Shown here: positions 1-10,242 of the stretch, piece by piece
Position numbering within the stretch: position 1 is the stretch's first letter
How the letters are laid out: the number at the start of each line of letters is the position of its first letter
Assembly (NCBI RefSeq): GCF_003234175.2
Contig: NZ_CP126257.1
Coordinates: forward strand, 2,418,001 to 2,482,000
From: Curtobacterium sp. MCSS17_007
GTDB lineage: Bacteria > Actinomycetota > Actinomycetes > Actinomycetales > Microbacteriaceae
Direction of reading: 5' to 3'
Length of the DNA: 64,000 nt
Program-made: the position numbers and the translations under genes
Notes under the pieces: generated by a model
Database searches by the model: none
The model's input: the letters and a program-made list of their open reading frames with translations, nothing else
Told to the model about the DNA's origin: nothing

Positions 1-714
1 CACGTGCACGCGGGCACCGGTCGCCCGAGCCCCCGCGATGACCCGCGCGACGGCGGACTGCTCGGCACTGCCCGGACGGGTGGCGAGGAAGTCGGCGTAC
101 CGACCACCGAGCGTCTCGTGCGGCACGAGGTGGTCGGGGTCCTCGGCGTGCACGATGAGCAGGGCGTCGAGCTCGGCGACCTCCTCGACGGCAGCGCGCA
201 GCTGAGCGGGGTCGAGGTGCGGGAACTCGTCGACGCCGCTCGGCGCGGTGAAGCACTTGAACCCGAAGACCCCGGCGTCGTGCAGCGGACCGCGCGCCCC
301 GGCGTTCGCCGGGACCGCACCGCCCCAGAAGCCGACGTCCACGGCGACCCGCCCCTCGGCACTCGCCCGCTTCACCGCGAGGGCGTCGACGTCCACGGTC
401 GCCGGGATCGAGTTCAGCGGCATGTCGACGATCGTCGTCACGCCGCCGAGTGCCGCGGCGCGGGTGGCCGAGGCGAAGCCCTCCCACTCGGTGCGGCCGG
501 GTTCGTTCACGTGCACGTGGGTGTCGACGAGCCCCGGCAGCAGCACGTGCTCGTCCGCGACCGTCCGGTCCACGGTCGCCGTGACCTCGGCGTCGACCGG
601 CAGGACTGCGTCGACCACGCCGTCGCGGACGACCACCGCGGCCGGCCGGAGGACGCCGTCCACCCACGCCCGCCGAGCGCGCAGCACGAGGTCGGCGCCA
701 GCCGCGGCGCTCAT
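1..714 (-). CDS. allB: allantoinase (AllB), C-terminal part cut by window edge
   Basis: Cyclic amidohydrolase that would open the allantoin ring to allantoate in purine catabolism. The first 238 residues lie in the window. They contain the metal-binding HxH (His66, His68) in DTHVHVNEPGRTEWEGF, which is typical of allantoinases rather than hydantoinases, and the FKCF motif whose Lys153 is the expected carbamylated metal bridge (E. coli AllB has it near 146). The ATG at 714 overlaps the stop of the racemase gene by 4 bp (ATGA), so the two are translationally coupled behind the NCS1 permease. The stop codon lies beyond position 1. D-hydantoinase is the main alternative, made less likely by the NEPGRTEWEG context. 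Confidence 0.9.
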   Translation of the reverse strand, partial: MSAAAGADLVLRARRAWVDGVLRPAAVVVRDGVVDAVLPVDAEVTATVDRTVADEHVLLPGLVDTHVHVNEPGRTEWEGFASATRAAALGGVTTIVDMPLNSIPATVDVDALAVKRASAEGRVAVDVGFWGGAVPANAGARGPLHDAGVFGFKCFTAPSGVDEFPHLDPAQLRAAVEEVAELDALLIVHAEDPDHLVPHETLGGRYADFLATRPGSAEQSAVARVIAGARATGARVHV

Positions 715-1490
715 GCCGACACCCCGGCGAGCTCGGTCGGCGCGGACGCCACGTCGGACGACCGCAGCGTGAACCCGGACAGCAGTCCCGTCACCGGCTT
801 CGGCGGCGGCGGGGCGTACTCGCCGGTCTTGCCGGTCCGCAGCCCGAGCCGGACGAGCGACTCCGCGAGCACCGTCGCGGCGGCCACCCCGTCGACCACC
901 GGCGCACCGATCTCCCGCGAGACCTCGGCGCAGAACTCCGCCATGCCCGCACAACCGAGCACCACCGCGTCGGCGCCGCCGGCGAGCACGGCGCGGCACT
1001 CCTCGACGACGATTTCCCGCGCCCCCGACGCCGGGTCGTCGAGCTGCAGCACGGGCACCTCGCACGCACGGATCTCGGTCACCAGGGACGCGAACCCGTA
1101 GCGCTCGGCGAGCTCGCGGGCCCTGCCGGTCGTGCGAGCCAGCGTCGTGACCACGCCGAACCGGCGCCCGAGCATCGCGGCGGCGTGGTAGCCGGCCTCG
1201 GCGATCCCGATCACCGGCCCGGCGGCGAGCTCCCGCGCAGCGTCCAGCCCCGGGTCGCCGAAGCACGCCACGACGTACGCGTCGACGCCCTCCTGCTCAC
1301 CGATCGCGATCTGCTCGAGGAGCCCGGGGACCGCGAGGGCCTCCTCGTAGTGGCTCTCGATCGACGCGGGGCCGGTGCTCGGCGTGACCGCCTCGACGAC
1401 GGTGCCGGGGCCGGCGACGGCGGCCGCCGCGCGGCCGATCGTGGCCGTCATCGAGGCGGTGGTGTTGGGGTTGACGACGCGGATGCGCAA
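711..1490 (-). CDS. Asp/Glu/hydantoin racemase family, probable allantoin racemase
   Basis: A 259-residue cofactor-independent racemase of the Asp/Glu/hydantoin superfamily. It starts MRIRVVNPNT, the usual hydantoin/allantoin racemase opening, and carries the two catalytic cysteines in VVACFGDP (Cys76) and VVLGCAGM (Cys180). The start is a TTG preceded by GAGAGG about 6 nt upstream. It sits between the NCS1 permease and allantoinase on the same strand and overlaps the latter by 4 bp. It would convert the unused enantiomer of allantoin or a 5-substituted hydantoin into the form accepted by the hydrolase. Allantoin as substrate is inferred from the neighbour. Confidence 0.85.
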   Translation of the reverse strand: MRIRVVNPNTTASMTATIGRAAAAVAGPGTVVEAVTPSTGPASIESHYEEALAVPGLLEQIAIGEQEGVDAYVVACFGDPGLDAARELAAGPVIGIAEAGYHAAAMLGRRFGVVTTLARTTGRARELAERYGFASLVTEIRACEVPVLQLDDPASGAREIVVEECRAVLAGGADAVVLGCAGMAEFCAEVSREIGAPVVDGVAAATVLAESLVRLGLRTGKTGEYAPPPPKPVTGLLSGFTLRSSDVASAPTELAGVSA

Positions 1491-1551
1491 GCGGGACCTC
1501 TCGGACGGGGGCGGGGACAGGGGAAGAGTGGCGGACCCGGGAACCGGCGAC

Positions 1552-1584
1552 CCGTCCGGGAGGCGGGTCGCGCCTCCCGGACGG
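1552..1584 (-). terminator. hairpin after the NCS1 permease gene
   Basis: Perfect 14-bp stem (CCGTCCGGGAGGCG with CGCCTCCCGGACGG) and a 5-nt loop, 15 nt past the permease stop and before the racemase start. There is no U-tract. The arms resemble the GGGAGGC hairpin family seen elsewhere in the window. It may be a partial terminator that sets the permease to racemase/allantoinase transcript ratio. Confidence 0.6.
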
Positions 1585-1598
1585 TGTCGGTGCGGACG

Positions 1599-3161
1599 TC
1601 AGTCGCGACCGGCGGCAGCGCCGTCGTCGACCGTGGGGTCGTCCGCAGCCAGCACCGGCATGCGGGGCGACCGACGCTCGAGCGCCCAGAAGACGACCAG
1701 CCCGAGGCCGCAGCCGATGAACCAGCTGTAGTTGCTCAGCCAGGGCAGGACGCCCGTCGCGGGCGGCAGCACGGCGCTGGCGACCGAGACGGCACCGGCG
1801 ATCAGCAGGGTCCACATCGCGTTCGGGTTCCAGCCGGCGCGGTACCAGTACCGGGCGGTGGGCTCCTTCGTGTACATGTCGTCGACCGCCACCCGCTGCT
1901 TCGCGACCAGGTAGTAACCCGCGATCAGGATCCCGAAGAGCGGGCCGATCAGGGCACCGAGGATGCCGAGCGTGTAGAGGATCGCCTGGTCGTTGCCGTA
2001 CCAGTTCCACGGGGTCAGCAGCACGGAGCCGACGGCGGCGATCATGCCGCCCATCCGCCAGCTGATCTTCCGCGGCGCGACGTTCGAGAAGTCGAACGCG
2101 GGGCTGATGAAGTTGGCGACGATGTTGATGCCGACCGTCGCGGTGACGAAGGTGAGGCCGCCGAGCAGGATCGCGAACGGCGCGTCGATGGCCTGGACGG
2201 TCTCGATCGGGTCGGTGATGAGCTTGCCGAACACCGGGACCGTGGCGCTCGCGCAGAGCACCGTGAGGATCGAGAAGAACAGGAAGTTGACCGGCAGGCC
2301 CCAGAAGTTGCCGCGCTTCACGGCCCGGAAGGACTTGCCGTACCGGGAGAAGTCACCGAAGTTGAGCATCGGGCCGGAGAAGTAGCTGACGACGATCGCC
2401 ACGGCCGAGAGCATGACCGGGATCGATGCCCCGAAGGACATCGGCGCACCCGTGTGCAGGGTCAGTGAGATGTTGCCGATGCCGGCCTTCGCGACCAGGT
2501 ACACCGCCAGGGCGATCATCACGACGTAGACGGCAGGTCCGGCGAAGTCGATGAAGCGACGGATGGCCTCCATGCCCATCGAGAACAGCGCGGCCTGCGC
2601 GACCCAGAGGATGCCGTACGAGATCCAGCCGAGCGCGGAGAGCCCGAGGAACGAGTGGTCCAGGAGCGCCGCGGAGCCGGGGACGAACTTCAGGAACACG
2701 ATGTTGAGCGACTGCGCGGCGAGGAAGGTCTGCACGCCGTACCAGGCCGTCGCGATCAGGCCGCGGATGACGGCGGGCACGTTGGCGCCGATGACGCCGA
2801 ACACCGCGCGGTTGATGACCGGGTACGGCACGCCCGTGCGCTGCGACGGCTTCGCGACGAGGTTCGCGAACACCTGCACGATGAGGATGCCGACGACGAG
2901 GGCGACGAGCACCTGCCAGCTCGCGATGCCGAGCGCGAAGAGCGACCCGGCGGTGACGTAGCCGCCGACCGAGTGCACGTCCGACATCCAGAAGGCGAAG
3001 ATGTTGTAGCTCGTCCAGCGCTGGTCGCGCAGGGGTGCGAGGTCCTCGTTGGTGAGCGCCGGGTCGTACCCGGGCTTGACGACGCCTGCGCCGGCTGCTG
3101 CCGACGACGTCGTGCGGGGGGCGTGGGGCGCGGCGACCGGGGTCGCGATCTCTGTGACCAA
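1599..3161 (-). CDS. NCS1 family nucleobase/allantoin/hydantoin:cation symporter
   Basis: Integral membrane symporter of 520 residues, the usual NCS1 size, with about 12 hydrophobic segments. The N-terminal DQRWTSYNIFAFWMSDVHS is the hallmark start of TM1 in PucI/Mhp1-type transporters, and GPMLNFGDFSRYG and the NWYGNDQA loop are also family-typical. It should import allantoin or hydantoin for the downstream racemase and amidohydrolase. The start is a TTG at 3161 chosen because a GGAGG lies just upstream and the conserved region begins about 35 residues later. A longer reading of the same frame upstream has no family similarity. Confidence 0.88.
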   Translation of the reverse strand: MVTEIATPVAAPHAPRTTSSAAAGAGVVKPGYDPALTNEDLAPLRDQRWTSYNIFAFWMSDVHSVGGYVTAGSLFALGIASWQVLVALVVGILIVQVFANLVAKPSQRTGVPYPVINRAVFGVIGANVPAVIRGLIATAWYGVQTFLAAQSLNIVFLKFVPGSAALLDHSFLGLSALGWISYGILWVAQAALFSMGMEAIRRFIDFAGPAVYVVMIALAVYLVAKAGIGNISLTLHTGAPMSFGASIPVMLSAVAIVVSYFSGPMLNFGDFSRYGKSFRAVKRGNFWGLPVNFLFFSILTVLCASATVPVFGKLITDPIETVQAIDAPFAILLGGLTFVTATVGINIVANFISPAFDFSNVAPRKISWRMGGMIAAVGSVLLTPWNWYGNDQAILYTLGILGALIGPLFGILIAGYYLVAKQRVAVDDMYTKEPTARYWYRAGWNPNAMWTLLIAGAVSVASAVLPPATGVLPWLSNYSWFIGCGLGLVVFWALERRSPRMPVLAADDPTVDDGAAAGRD

Positions 3162-3453
3162 GGCGTCCTCCGTGGGAGTGGGCGGCGGGGGTCCCCGCTC
3201 GTGGACGACGCTATGGAGGCTGTTCGCGCCGCCCGTTTCCCTCGTGTAACGGTCGTGTGACACGGCGGGCGCGCTGGAACGGACGTTCCGGCCACCAGTT
3301 GCCGCGCACCGGCACGGTGTGGAGGCAGCCGGAGCCGTGCGCAACGACGTCGACGCGGTGACGGCGATGGAGAGGTGGTCCGGCAGCCGTGCCCCGAGCC
3401 GCTCGTGCACGACCAGCGCAAGCCCTCGAGTCGCTCCAGCGGCGCGACGTCGT

Positions 3454-3972
3454 TCAGGACGTCCGCCTCTCCGCCTCCTCCGGCGGCGTCGGCACAGGGG
3501 CATCGAGGCCGCGGCTGAAGCAGACTGACTCCATCGAGCCCTCGTACGCGCCGAAGAGTGCGATCGGCTGGTACCCCTCGCGCTGGTAGAAGCGGATTGC
3601 ATCGGGTTGCCGGGTCCCGGTCTCGAGGACGAGGCGCCGAGCGCCGAGTGCGGCCGCTTCGTGCTCGAGCGCGCGCAGCACGGCGACGGCGACACCGGTG
3701 CCACGGCTGGCGGGCGTTGCGTACATGCGCTTGACCTCGATGACGCCCGGACCCATGACGTGCTCCGACAGCGGCCGGAGCCCGCCGCACGCGATCGCAT
3801 CCCCCGTCCGGTCGCGCGCGACGAGGAACACGGCCACGTCCGCCGCCGAGGGGGCTGCGCCCGGTTCATGGTCGTCGTTGCCGTACCGCTCGTCCAGCTC
3901 CCGCCGCTGCGCCGTCCGCAGTGCGTCGGCGTCGGGGTGGTCCCAGGGCGTCCTCTCGATGGTCCAGTGCAT
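3454..3972 (-). CDS. GNAT family N-acetyltransferase
   Basis: A 172-residue single-domain GNAT protein. The segment IEVKRMYATPASRGTGVAVAV contains motif A with a GxG acetyl-CoA pyrophosphate loop, and RFYQREGYQPI is motif B, where the Tyr would be the general acid. The substrate is unknown. The ATG at 3972 has GGAAGGG 5 nt upstream. It is transcribed divergently from the TetR gene at 4025, and the 52-bp gap contains the putative TetR operator, so both genes are probably repressed together. The enzyme may modify the toxic effector sensed by the regulator. Confidence 0.82.
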   Translation of the reverse strand: MHWTIERTPWDHPDADALRTAQRRELDERYGNDDHEPGAAPSAADVAVFLVARDRTGDAIACGGLRPLSEHVMGPGVIEVKRMYATPASRGTGVAVAVLRALEHEAAALGARRLVLETGTRQPDAIRFYQREGYQPIALFGAYEGSMESVCFSRGLDAPVPTPPEEAERRTS

Positions 3973-3990
3973 GGCATCCCTTCCGGTCAC

Positions 3991-4018
3991 AATCGTTACG
4001 GTAACGCATGTTACGATT
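3991..4018. promoter_or_regulatory. probable TetR operator between divergent GNAT and TetR genes
   Basis: A 28-bp imperfect palindrome with outer arms AATCGT and ACGATT. Inside are the perfect CGTTAC-G-GTAACG and the GTAAC-GCAT-GTTAC repeat. It is the only AT-richer patch nearby, covers the -10 (TACGAT, 4012-4017) of the TetR gene, and lies just upstream of the GNAT gene. This is the normal layout for TetR autorepression plus control of a divergent partner. Confidence 0.7.
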
Positions 4019-4024
4019 ACTGCT

Positions 4025-4636
4025 GTGCCCAGACCCCGGACCGACGACACCCAACGCGAGCGCCTGTCCGAAGCAGTGTTCAGCACGCTCGCCGATCTCG
4101 GACCGGCGGGTTTGACGCTCCGGTCGGTCGCGGCGAGGGCCGGTTGCACGACCGGCCTGGTGCTGCACACGTTCTCGAACAAGCAGGCGCTCCTGCTGCA
4201 CGCGCGCGATGTCCTGCACGAGCGGACGAAGGAGCGCGCCGACTTGCTCGAGTCGAGTGCAGTGGATCCGGGTGCCGCGGTGCGCGCGGTGGCATCCGCT
4301 GCCCTCCCGATCGACGCGGAGCGGCTCGGCCACGCGCGCGTCTGGGTCGGGTTCCTGGCGGCGGCACTCAGCGATCCCGTGTTGCGCGCACACCATGCTC
4401 GGAAGAGCAACGCGTTCGTCGACCGTCTGACCCGGCTCATCGCAGCGGCGGCAGACCTGTCGTCCGACGTGTCGGCCGAGCGCGCATCGACACTCGCGGC
4501 GACGGTCGAGGGCATCTCCACGCTCGCGGCGGGCGATCCGGAGCAGTGGCCCGAACACCGGCAACGCGCCGCGCTGGAGATCGTGCTCGACGCTGTCCTG
4601 CAGCCGACGGTCCCGACGCCTCGGCGCCGTACCTGA
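4025..4636 (+). CDS. TetR/AcrR family transcriptional regulator
   Basis: A 203-residue regulator. The N-terminal helix-turn-helix (residues about 25-65) reads GLTLRSVAARAGCTTGLVLHTFSNKQALL, shown here as the family pattern of helix 2, turn, recognition helix and the F-x-NK-x-LL end of TetR_N. The C-terminal domain has a BetI-like look, including a WVGFLAAAL segment. The GTG start lies 7 nt after a TACGAT -10 box, so the transcript is probably leaderless. It is divergent from the GNAT gene with an operator in between. Confidence 0.85.
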   Translation: MPRPRTDDTQRERLSEAVFSTLADLGPAGLTLRSVAARAGCTTGLVLHTFSNKQALLLHARDVLHERTKERADLLESSAVDPGAAVRAVASAALPIDAERLGHARVWVGFLAAALSDPVLRAHHARKSNAFVDRLTRLIAAAADLSSDVSAERASTLAATVEGISTLAAGDPEQWPEHRQRAALEIVLDAVLQPTVPTPRRRT

Positions 4637-5059
4637 TCGCAGAGCTCGATCGGGGAGTCGGTGTTCCGACGTGGGTCCATCGGCTGGTAGCTGGGTTCCT
4701 CTGGCCGCGTGTGACGTTTCGGCACACCGCAGACCGGGGGTGCGCGGAACGCGGTGACGGTGCTCTCGCCGGTGTTGCCGTCTGGGGTAGCGGCCGACCG
4801 CGCAACCACCGTTCTGCCCGATCGCGACGAACACCGCGACCAGTCCGACAGCTGGGTCACGGAAGGCATCTCGGAGGCGCGACAGACGAAGGATGAAGAC
4901 GCGCCTCGGTAGCCGGCCGGACGCCGAGACGCATCGGGATCAGGGACAGCTCCAGATGGCGCCTCCGCGCGATGGGTCGCACGACGGTGGTCCGGGACAG
5001 GTTCCGGTGAACGCGAACCTTCAGATTGCGGGGCCACTGGGGCGGACCCCGCCCCCGGG
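4637..5059. other. 423-bp gap without a recognisable gene
   Basis: Between the convergent TetR and VIT genes. Open frames exist on both strands, but none has a convincing start, a ribosome binding site or similarity I recognise, and their composition is Arg/Ser/Pro-rich as in random high-GC frames. No strong hairpin stands out. It may hold decayed coding sequence. Confidence 0.4.
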
Positions 5060-5782
5060 TCAGAGGGCGTGCGTCCCGAGCAACGCTCCTGCGACGAACG
5101 TCGCGGCCAGTGCGAGCGCCCCACCCACGACGACACGCAGCGCCGCGCGGCCACGACGGGCACCGCCGAGCACCGCCCCCGTGGTCCCCGTCAACGCGAG
5201 CGCCACGAGCGACGCCGTCACGGTGACCGGCACGCGAAGGGACTCCGGTGCGAGCAGCATCGCGATGAACGGCAGGAGCGCGCCGACCGTGAACGTCGCC
5301 GCCGACACCCACGCCGCCCGCCAGGGGCTGACGACCTCGTCCTCAGCATCCCGGAGCGCGGCCTCGGCCCGGCGTCGGCGGACCTCCGGGCGCGCGAGTT
5401 CCCGTGCGACGGCGTCCGCGACCGACTCCTCGACCCCGAGCGACCGGTAGTGCGCGGCGAGCGCGGGGGCGTCCTCGGCGTCGGCCTCGAGCTTTGCCTG
5501 CTCCGCCGCCTGCCCGGTCCGCTGCGCGTCGCGCGCGCCGCTCACCGAGATGTACTCGCCGAGGGCCATCGAGATCGCTCCGCCGACGAGGGCTGCGGTG
5601 CCGGCCGCCACGACGGGCCCCGTGCCCGCTCCGGCTCCGGCGACCCCGACGAGCACGGCTGCGACGGACACGATGCCGTCGTTCGCGCCGAGCAGTCCGG
5701 CGCGGAGCCAGTTGAGCCGCGCGGCACTCGCGGCGTCGGCGCGCTCTGCGGTGGGGAGCGAGAGGTCCGTAGCGGTCGACAT
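5060..5782 (-). CDS. VIT family transporter (Ccc1/VIT1-like iron/manganese transporter)
   Basis: A 240-residue membrane protein of the vacuolar iron transporter family. TM1 contains GANDGIVS and is followed by the conserved GGAISMALGEYISVSG that forms part of the ion path. A charged cytoplasmic helical stretch with EEVRRRRAEAALRD-type residues (the metal-binding domain region) precedes three further hydrophobic segments. It should move Fe2+ or Mn2+ out of the cytosol. The ATG at 5782 lies 7 nt after a TTTGAT -10 box, suggesting a leaderless mRNA. The longer start at 5851 would run through two metal-box-like palindromes and is less likely. Confidence 0.85.
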   Translation of the reverse strand: MSTATDLSLPTAERADAASAARLNWLRAGLLGANDGIVSVAAVLVGVAGAGAGTGPVVAAGTAALVGGAISMALGEYISVSGARDAQRTGQAAEQAKLEADAEDAPALAAHYRSLGVEESVADAVARELARPEVRRRRAEAALRDAEDEVVSPWRAAWVSAATFTVGALLPFIAMLLAPESLRVPVTVTASLVALALTGTTGAVLGGARRGRAALRVVVGGALALAATFVAGALLGTHAL

Positions 5783-5789
5783 GCAGGTG

Positions 5790-5874
5790 ATCAAACCACT
5801 CCCGAGCCGATCGTGCCAGCAAGGTGAGGCAAGCCTGATCGGGGGTTTCATGGTGAGGTGAGCCTCACCTCACC
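5790..5874 (-). promoter_or_regulatory. VIT promoter with two DtxR/IdeR-like boxes
   Basis: The -10 is TTTGAT (5790-5795) and the predicted transcript start is at the ATG. Upstream lie two 19-bp sequences resembling the actinobacterial iron box (consensus TTAGGTTAGGCTAACCTAA). Box 1 (5820-5838) matches about 13 of 19 positions and box 2 (5854-5872) about 14 of 19. Box 2 is the core of a perfect 11-1-11 palindrome at 5852-5874. Both lie upstream of the -35, which is the arrangement IdeR uses to activate iron-storage genes. Box 2 overlaps the end of the neighbouring GNAT gene. Confidence 0.65.
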
Positions 5875-6364
5875 GGGTGACGCCCGCCTGCCAGACGCGG
5901 GTCGGGCGACCGTTGAGCGCGTGCGGGAACGGCTCGCCGACCGGCCGGAACCCCGCACTCGTGTAGAGCGCGAGGGCCGGCGCGTTGTCGTCCAGTGCGT
6001 GCAGCTCGCACCGGTCGTGCCCGGCGGCCGCTGCGGCGGCCACCGCAGCGGCGAGCAGTCGGCGTCCGAGGCCGTGGCCCTGCGCCGACGGCGCGACCGC
6101 GAGCAGGCTGAGGTACGCGGCATCGCTCGGCGTCCCACCGGACCCGGGGGCGGTGACCAGGGCGAACCCGAGCGGGTCCCCGCCGTCGTCGGCGACCACC
6201 AGGGCGACCCGCTCCGCTGCGAACTTCTCGTGTGCACGTGCACGGACGGCGTCCGACGCCGGCACGCCGTCGCGGTCCGCGACGGCGGCGACCCAGAGCG
6301 CGACGCAGGCCACCGCGGTCGACTCGTCGTCCGCGGTGCGCACGACGAAGGACGACCCGATCAC
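5870..6364 (-). CDS. GNAT family N-acetyltransferase
   Basis: A 164-residue acetyltransferase. LLAVAPSAQGHGLGRRLLAA is a clear motif A with the Q-x-x-G-x-G acetyl-CoA loop, and ALYTSAGFRPVGE is motif B. The fold covers the whole chain. The substrate cannot be read from the sequence. The GTG start at 6364 is 6 nt after a TAGGGT box (6371-6376), so the gene is probably leaderless. Its stop lies inside the larger of the two metal-box-like palindromes upstream of the VIT gene. Confidence 0.85.
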   Translation of the reverse strand: MIGSSFVVRTADDESTAVACVALWVAAVADRDGVPASDAVRARAHEKFAAERVALVVADDGGDPLGFALVTAPGSGGTPSDAAYLSLLAVAPSAQGHGLGRRLLAAAVAAAAAAGHDRCELHALDDNAPALALYTSAGFRPVGEPFPHALNGRPTRVWQAGVTR

Positions 6365-6399
6365 CCGACCACCCTACGTCGCACGCGCCGACGGGTCGG

Positions 6400-7800
6400 T
6401 CAGACGGTCGCCTGCACGCCGACGCGGTACTGCGCCCCGCGGTGCTCGTCCGGCAGCCGGTCGCCGCGGCCGTGCAGCTTGTGCCGGAGCGATCCCTCGA
6501 CGTACTCCTCCGGGTACGCCCCGCGGGCGCGGAGCTCCGGCACGACGAACTCGATGACGTCCTCCCACGTGCCGGGGGTCACCGCGTAGGCGAGGTTGAA
6601 GCCGTCGACGTCGGTCTGCTCCTGGATGTCGATCAGCTGCTGGGCGATGGTCGCCCCGGAGCCGACCGCCACCGGACCGAGTCCGCCGATGGCCGTGTGC
6701 TCGGCGATGTCCCGGACCGTCCAGTTCGAGCCGTCCTCCCCCGTCGCGGCGGACAGGTTCGCCGCCGCCGACTGGATCGCGTTCGACTCGATGTTCCCGA
6801 GCGGCTCGTCGAGGTCGTACTGCGACAGGTCGACGCCCATCCAGCCGGAGTTGAGCACGAGCGCACCCTCGGCCGAGGCGTACGACAGGTAGTCGCGGTA
6901 CTTGGCCTGCGCTGCTTCGTCGGTCTCGTCGGTGATGACGGTGAGCAGTGTGTAGACGCGGGCGGCGTACCGGTCGCGACCAGCAGCCTCCAGGGCGTCA
7001 CGGATCTTGCCGACGGTCGCCGCGAGCTGCGAGACGGTCGGTGCACCGACGAAGACCGCCTCGGCGTTCTCGGCCGCGAAGCGGATGCCGCGGGGCGAGG
7101 CGCCCGCCTGGTAGACGACGGGGCTCCGCTGCACCGAGGGCTCGGACAGGTGGATGCCGGGGACGTCGAAGTGCTGGCCGTGGTGCTCGATCGGGTGGAC
7201 CTTCGACGGGTCGGTGAAGACACCGGTCTCGCGGTCCTCGACGACGGCGTCGTCCTCCCACGAGCCCTCCCACAGCTTGTAGAGCACCTCGAGGTACTCG
7301 TCCGCCACGTCGTAGCGGTCGTCGTGCGAGAGCTGGTCGGTCTGCCCCATGTTGCGCGCGGCGCTGGGCAGGTACCCCGTGACCACGTTCCAGCCGATGC
7401 GCCCCTTCGTCAGGTGGTCGAGCGTCGAGATCCGGCGTGCGAACGGGTACGGGTGCTCGTAGGCGGTGCCGGCGGTGATCCCGAAGCCGAGGTGCTCGGT
7501 CACGGCGGCCATCGCGGAGACGAGCAGGATCGGGTCGTTCACCGGCACCTGCGACCCGGTGCGGAGCGCCGCCTCGTTCGTCCCGCCGTAGACGTCGTAG
7601 GTGCCGAGCACGTCGGCGATGAAGATGCCGTCGAAGCGCCCGCGCTCGAGCAGCTGCGCGAGGTCGGTCCAGTAGGACAGGTCGTTGTAGTGCCGCGAAC
7701 GGTCGCGGGGGTGCCGCCACAGCCCAGAGGACTGGTGCGCGACGCAGTTCATGTCGAACGCGTTGAAGCGGATCTGCCGGGGCTCGTTCGTCGAGGTCAC
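6400..7800 (-). CDS. LLM class flavin-dependent monooxygenase (NtaA/SnaA/DszA-like)
   Basis: A 466-residue bacterial-luciferase-fold enzyme. The N-terminus (MNCVAHQSSGLWRHP) and segments such as GRFDGIFIADVLG, RISTLDHLTKGRIGWNVVT and VVYQAGASPRG are typical of FMNH2-dependent monooxygenases that cleave nitrilotriacetate, pristinamycin or dibenzothiophene-type compounds. It needs a separate flavin reductase, and none is encoded nearby. The substrate is unknown, with sulfonates or xenobiotics as common possibilities. The GTG start at 7800 lies 6 nt after a TAGCTT box (7807-7812), consistent with a leaderless gene divergent from the SRPBCC gene. Confidence 0.85.
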   Translation of the reverse strand: MTSTNEPRQIRFNAFDMNCVAHQSSGLWRHPRDRSRHYNDLSYWTDLAQLLERGRFDGIFIADVLGTYDVYGGTNEAALRTGSQVPVNDPILLVSAMAAVTEHLGFGITAGTAYEHPYPFARRISTLDHLTKGRIGWNVVTGYLPSAARNMGQTDQLSHDDRYDVADEYLEVLYKLWEGSWEDDAVVEDRETGVFTDPSKVHPIEHHGQHFDVPGIHLSEPSVQRSPVVYQAGASPRGIRFAAENAEAVFVGAPTVSQLAATVGKIRDALEAAGRDRYAARVYTLLTVITDETDEAAQAKYRDYLSYASAEGALVLNSGWMGVDLSQYDLDEPLGNIESNAIQSAAANLSAATGEDGSNWTVRDIAEHTAIGGLGPVAVGSGATIAQQLIDIQEQTDVDGFNLAYAVTPGTWEDVIEFVVPELRARGAYPEEYVEGSLRHKLHGRGDRLPDEHRGAQYRVGVQATV

Positions 7801-7914
7801 GCGGCGAAGCTACGGCCCCGGACCGGGACCGTCACGTGAGGTGACGCCGTGTGACGCCCGGATCGGAGGAGCGCAGCGGGTACGTGAGTCGTGCTCGGGT
7901 GGCAGCATGGCGAG

Positions 7915-8403
7915 GTGCCCGTCGTCGAGTCCCGCTGCGTCGTCCCCGTCCCCGTCGAGGTCGCCTTCGCCGTGTCGCAGGTCCAGGGCCCGGTCCGGAA
8001 GCGCTGGGACCCCTTCATCCGCCGCCAGCACCTCATCGGCGCCGATGCGCCGGCGAAGGGCGTCCGGACCTTCACGGTGCAGCGGACGGGCCTCCGGATG
8101 GAGAGCGAGTACGTCTCGTACAACCCACCGTCGAACGTCGGCATGAAGATGACGAAGGGTTCGTGGTTCTTCGAGAAGATGGGCGGCGGGTGGCGCTTCA
8201 CGCCGGTCGAGGGCGACACCGGCAGCACGCTCGCCGTCTGGCGCTACAACTTCACCTGCCGGCCCGCCTGGCTCGCACCGCTGGCCGAGCGCATCGGCGT
8301 GCTCGTCCTGCAGCGGGACATCGACCGGCGCATCGCGGGCTTCGCGCGCGGGTGCACCGACCCGGTCGTGCTCGCCCACGTCGCCGCTGCGCCGTCGGCC
8401 TGA
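7915..8403 (+). CDS. SRPBCC/START-like domain protein
   Basis: A 162-residue protein whose opening (VESRCVVPVPVEVAFAV) and pattern of alternating strands with a final long helix fit the SRPBCC ligand-binding fold (polyketide cyclase/dehydrase-like). KRWDPFIRRQHLI and WRYNFTCRPAWLAPL are further matches in style. It has no catalytic signature, so a lipid or hydrophobic ligand binder is all that can be said. A GTG at 7891 would add 8 residues; 7915 is chosen because the conserved strand begins right after it. The gene is divergent from the flavin monooxygenase gene. Confidence 0.7.
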   Translation: MPVVESRCVVPVPVEVAFAVSQVQGPVRKRWDPFIRRQHLIGADAPAKGVRTFTVQRTGLRMESEYVSYNPPSNVGMKMTKGSWFFEKMGGGWRFTPVEGDTGSTLAVWRYNFTCRPAWLAPLAERIGVLVLQRDIDRRIAGFARGCTDPVVLAHVAAAPSA

Positions 8404-8413
8404 TCGAGACCGG

Positions 8414-10242
<1,829 letters not shown>

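Noticed and set aside
5852..5874. The 23-bp palindrome as a terminator of the GNAT gene
   Set aside because: It overlaps the stop codon itself, has a one-base centre that cannot form a loop, and fits a metal-box consensus better.
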